This document shows, one piece after another, positions 62,458 through 64,000 of a stretch of 64,000 nt of DNA (within the stretch, counting starts at the first letter, position 1; every line of letters starts with the position of its first letter). The position numbers and the translations under genes are program-made. Below the pieces are notes generated by a model. It saw only the letters and a program-made list of their open reading frames with translations, was not told the DNA's origin and did not search any database. Source of the stretch: Pseudomonas sp. Irchel s3h17 (GTDB lineage Bacteria; Pseudomonadota; Gammaproteobacteria; Pseudomonadales; Pseudomonadaceae). The DNA lies in contig NZ_FYDL01000001.1 of NCBI RefSeq assembly GCF_900187505.1, forward strand, positions 1 to 64,000, given 5' to 3'.

Positions 62458-63465
62458 CTACAGGTGATCAGCGGCGCTGTCTGGCGCTTCTGATCGGCTC
62501 CCCTCTGTCCGGTCCTCAGAAGGATGTTCAGCCGCCTCCAGGGTTTTCAGCAGTTCGGCAATCTCGGCGGATTGACGGGCCGAGGCATCGCTCAATTCGC
62601 CAACCTCACGCTGCAAGTGGGCGACCTGCTCCAGCAACACCTGCTTGCCGCCCTCCACTTGCGCCACCTGGATCTTCAACGCACCGATTTCACTGCGTTG
62701 ACGATCCACCACCGTTTCCAGTCCCAGATTGGCCTTGTGCTGCTGCCGGGCCTCGGTGAGCAGGCGCTCGTTATCGCGGTTCAACTGCGTCACTTCATCC
62801 TGCTTGATGATCAGCGTCTGCTGCAGGTGACGCATCTCCATCTGCACCTGTTGCAACTGACCCTCATGCCGGCGCTGCTCCTGCTCCCGTTGCTCCTTGC
62901 TCGCGGCGCGGTAGTGCTCAAGCGCATCACGGGCATGCTGGTGCTTTTCTTCCAGGGAGCGGACCTGCTCCTGCTTGTCCTTGAGGTGCACCTCAAGGTC
63001 GAGGTTCGACTGGCTCAGCCGTGCATTGCGGGTCTGTTCGGCCTGCAAGGTCGTACGGCAGGTGTGCAGCTCGCCGGACTCGGTTTCCAGGGCGACACGC
63101 TGGATATCGTGCTGCTGTTGCAGCTGCGCCAGCGCAGCCTGGCTGGCGCTGAGTTGTTCATTGAGTGCGGCCTGCTCGGCCTGGGACACCTTCAGCGCCT
63201 GCTCGAAGCGCTCCTCGCTCTCTTCCTGCAAGCGCAACGCCAACCGTGACACCAGCTCGCCAAGCTCGTCGCTGAGGGCCTGCTGGGGCGCGCCACGGCG
63301 CAGATCGAGGTCTTCGAGCTCCTTCAAATAACGATGAATCGTGGTTTTCGAACCGGTATTGCCCAGCTCTATCCGTACGGCATCGATGCTTGGATGTTCT
63401 CCACGCGCCAGCAATGCCTCCCGCGCCTTCTGCACGATTGCCTTGTTTACGCCGCCACGGGCCAT
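62458..63465 (-). CDS. KfrA-like coiled-coil DNA-binding protein
   Basis: A 335-residue protein. Residues 1-75 are the KfrA N-terminal DNA-binding domain (RGGVNKAIVQKAREALLARG, HPSIDAVRIELGNTGSKTTI, HRYLKELED). Residues 80-310 are a long coiled coil rich in Gln, Glu and Leu. The tail is Ser/Glu-rich. KfrA proteins bind DNA and bridge or organise it; on plasmids they help stability. Chromosomal copies are frequent in Pseudomonas. The start at 63465 (GTTGCTCC region on the other strand gives AGGAGCAAC) has a strong ribosome site. Confidence 0.88.
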   Translation of the reverse strand: MARGGVNKAIVQKAREALLARGEHPSIDAVRIELGNTGSKTTIHRYLKELEDLDLRRGAPQQALSDELGELVSRLALRLQEESEERFEQALKVSQAEQAALNEQLSASQAALAQLQQQHDIQRVALETESGELHTCRTTLQAEQTRNARLSQSNLDLEVHLKDKQEQVRSLEEKHQHARDALEHYRAASKEQREQEQRRHEGQLQQVQMEMRHLQQTLIIKQDEVTQLNRDNERLLTEARQQHKANLGLETVVDRQRSEIGALKIQVAQVEGGKQVLLEQVAHLQREVGELSDASARQSAEIAELLKTLEAAEHPSEDRTEGSRSEAPDSAADHL

Positions 63466-63753
63466 GTGTTGCTCCTACGATTTCGTACTGTATTACATAC
63501 TATGTATTTACATTCTATTTATGTCAAAGCCAACGATGCCTAAAGGCTTGTTTATCTGATTGAATAATTGAGCGTTATCGCATCTGTCAGGGTCAAAACC
63601 GCGCTTGCCCGTGTGATCCAGTACGCCAGGACCGGCCCTGGGGACGCGCACGCTAAAATGTCGTCAATGCCCAGCAAAATCCGCAGCAGCGCCCGCACCC
63701 CGCCGGGCGCCGGACGGAGTAAGGTAGGTAAAACCCCAAGCCTGAGGTACGCC

Positions 63754-64000
63754 GTGGCGTCCTATTCCCTGCGTCAGTTGAAGTACTTCGTCACCACCGT
63801 CGAATGTGGCCGCGTTGCAGAAGCCTCCCGCAAGCTGTACATCGCCCAGCCGTCGATCTCCACGGCCATCAAGGGCCTGGAAGACAGTTTCGGCGTGCAG
63901 TTGTTGATCCGTCACCACGCCCAGGGCGTGTCATTGACTCCCAGCAGAACCAGGTGCGGGACGCCCAGTCGGCTCAAGTGTTCACTCATGGCCACGCCGG
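63754..64000 (+). CDS. LysR-family regulator, N-terminal part (cut by window end)
   Basis: The frame has the LysR winged helix-turn-helix: SYSLRQLKYFVTTVECGRVA, SRKLYIAQPSISTAIKGLED, GVQLLIRHHAQGVSLTP. After this it reads SRTRCGTPSRLKCSL, unlike the usual LTPAG-x-RF continuation, so the gene may be disrupted just at the window edge. GTG at 63754 is chosen; the frame is open back to an ATG at 63658. Confidence 0.7.
   Translation, partial: MASYSLRQLKYFVTTVECGRVAEASRKLYIAQPSISTAIKGLEDSFGVQLLIRHHAQGVSLTPSRTRCGTPSRLKCSLMATP

Overview
The window is chromosomal DNA of a Pseudomonas, most likely of the P. fluorescens group. The evidence is Pseudomonas-type DppABC, several H-NS-family proteins of the MvaT/MvaU type, a Pseudomonas-style REPIN and overall GC-rich codon use. 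Two core-like flanks (about 1-5340 and 58730-64000) enclose about 53 kb of mosaic accessory DNA (about 5400-58600). The accessory part is full of transposon pieces, truncated genes, toxin-antitoxin modules and defence-type genes.

Left flank (1-5336): a dipeptide ABC transporter operon on the minus strand (dppA, dppB, start of dppC) lies behind an Xre-cupin regulator. An M24-family peptidase/amidinohydrolase diverges from the regulator. Together they look like a uptake-plus-hydrolysis unit for peptides or related nitrogen compounds, with similar AT-rich motifs in both promoter regions.

Accessory part 1 (5400-20000): an IS3 transposase remnant is followed by a McrBC-like pair (AAA+ ATPase and DUF2357/PD-(D/E)XK nuclease). 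Next is a Tn7-like transposition operon (TnsB, TnsC, a second TnsC-like ATPase with broken motifs, TniQ). A partial IS21 element cuts a metallophosphoesterase gene. After it come a frameshifted Phd-like antitoxin, small unknown genes, a DEDDh exonuclease-like protein and an MvaU-like silencer.

Accessory part 2 (20290-30490): this is the most distinctive region. A five-gene minus-strand operon encodes a PhzD-like isochorismatase, a PhzE-like ADIC synthase, a DHA2-type exporter, a complete carboxylic acid reductase (A-T-R, 1153 residues) and a class I DAHP synthase. A divergent TetR regulator stands upstream. The early steps are those of phenazine biosynthesis up to trans-2,3-dihydro-3-hydroxyanthranilate. 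No phzF, phzA/B or phzG is present, and a reductase follows instead, so an aldehyde- or alcohol-type product is predicted.

Accessory part 3 (31100-50500): a TetR/flavin-reductase pair, a ParB/RepB-like protein, a run of nuclease-, NTase-, HEPN- and RES-type genes, orphan AbrB-type antitoxins, an AraC/SDR pair inserted into an Xre-antitoxin remnant, an arsenite oxidase fragment, a SulP transporter and many small genes. Several short stretches occur twice here, which points to internal duplication.

Accessory part 4 (50700-58600): a truncated DUF4011 helicase gene, a TnsB-like fragment, an HNH fragment and a four-unit repeat array of about 94 bp. Then come a translationally coupled pair made of an MvaT-like oligomerisation protein without a DNA-binding domain and a full MvaT-like protein, a tyrosine recombinase with no recognisable C-terminal catalytic motifs, and an intact RES-Xre toxin-antitoxin operon.

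Right flank (58729-64000): an exopolyphosphatase, a REPIN, remnants of a TonB-dependent receptor and of an aromatic-acid efflux locus, a pirin, a KfrA-like coiled-coil DNA-binding protein and the start of a LysR regulator.
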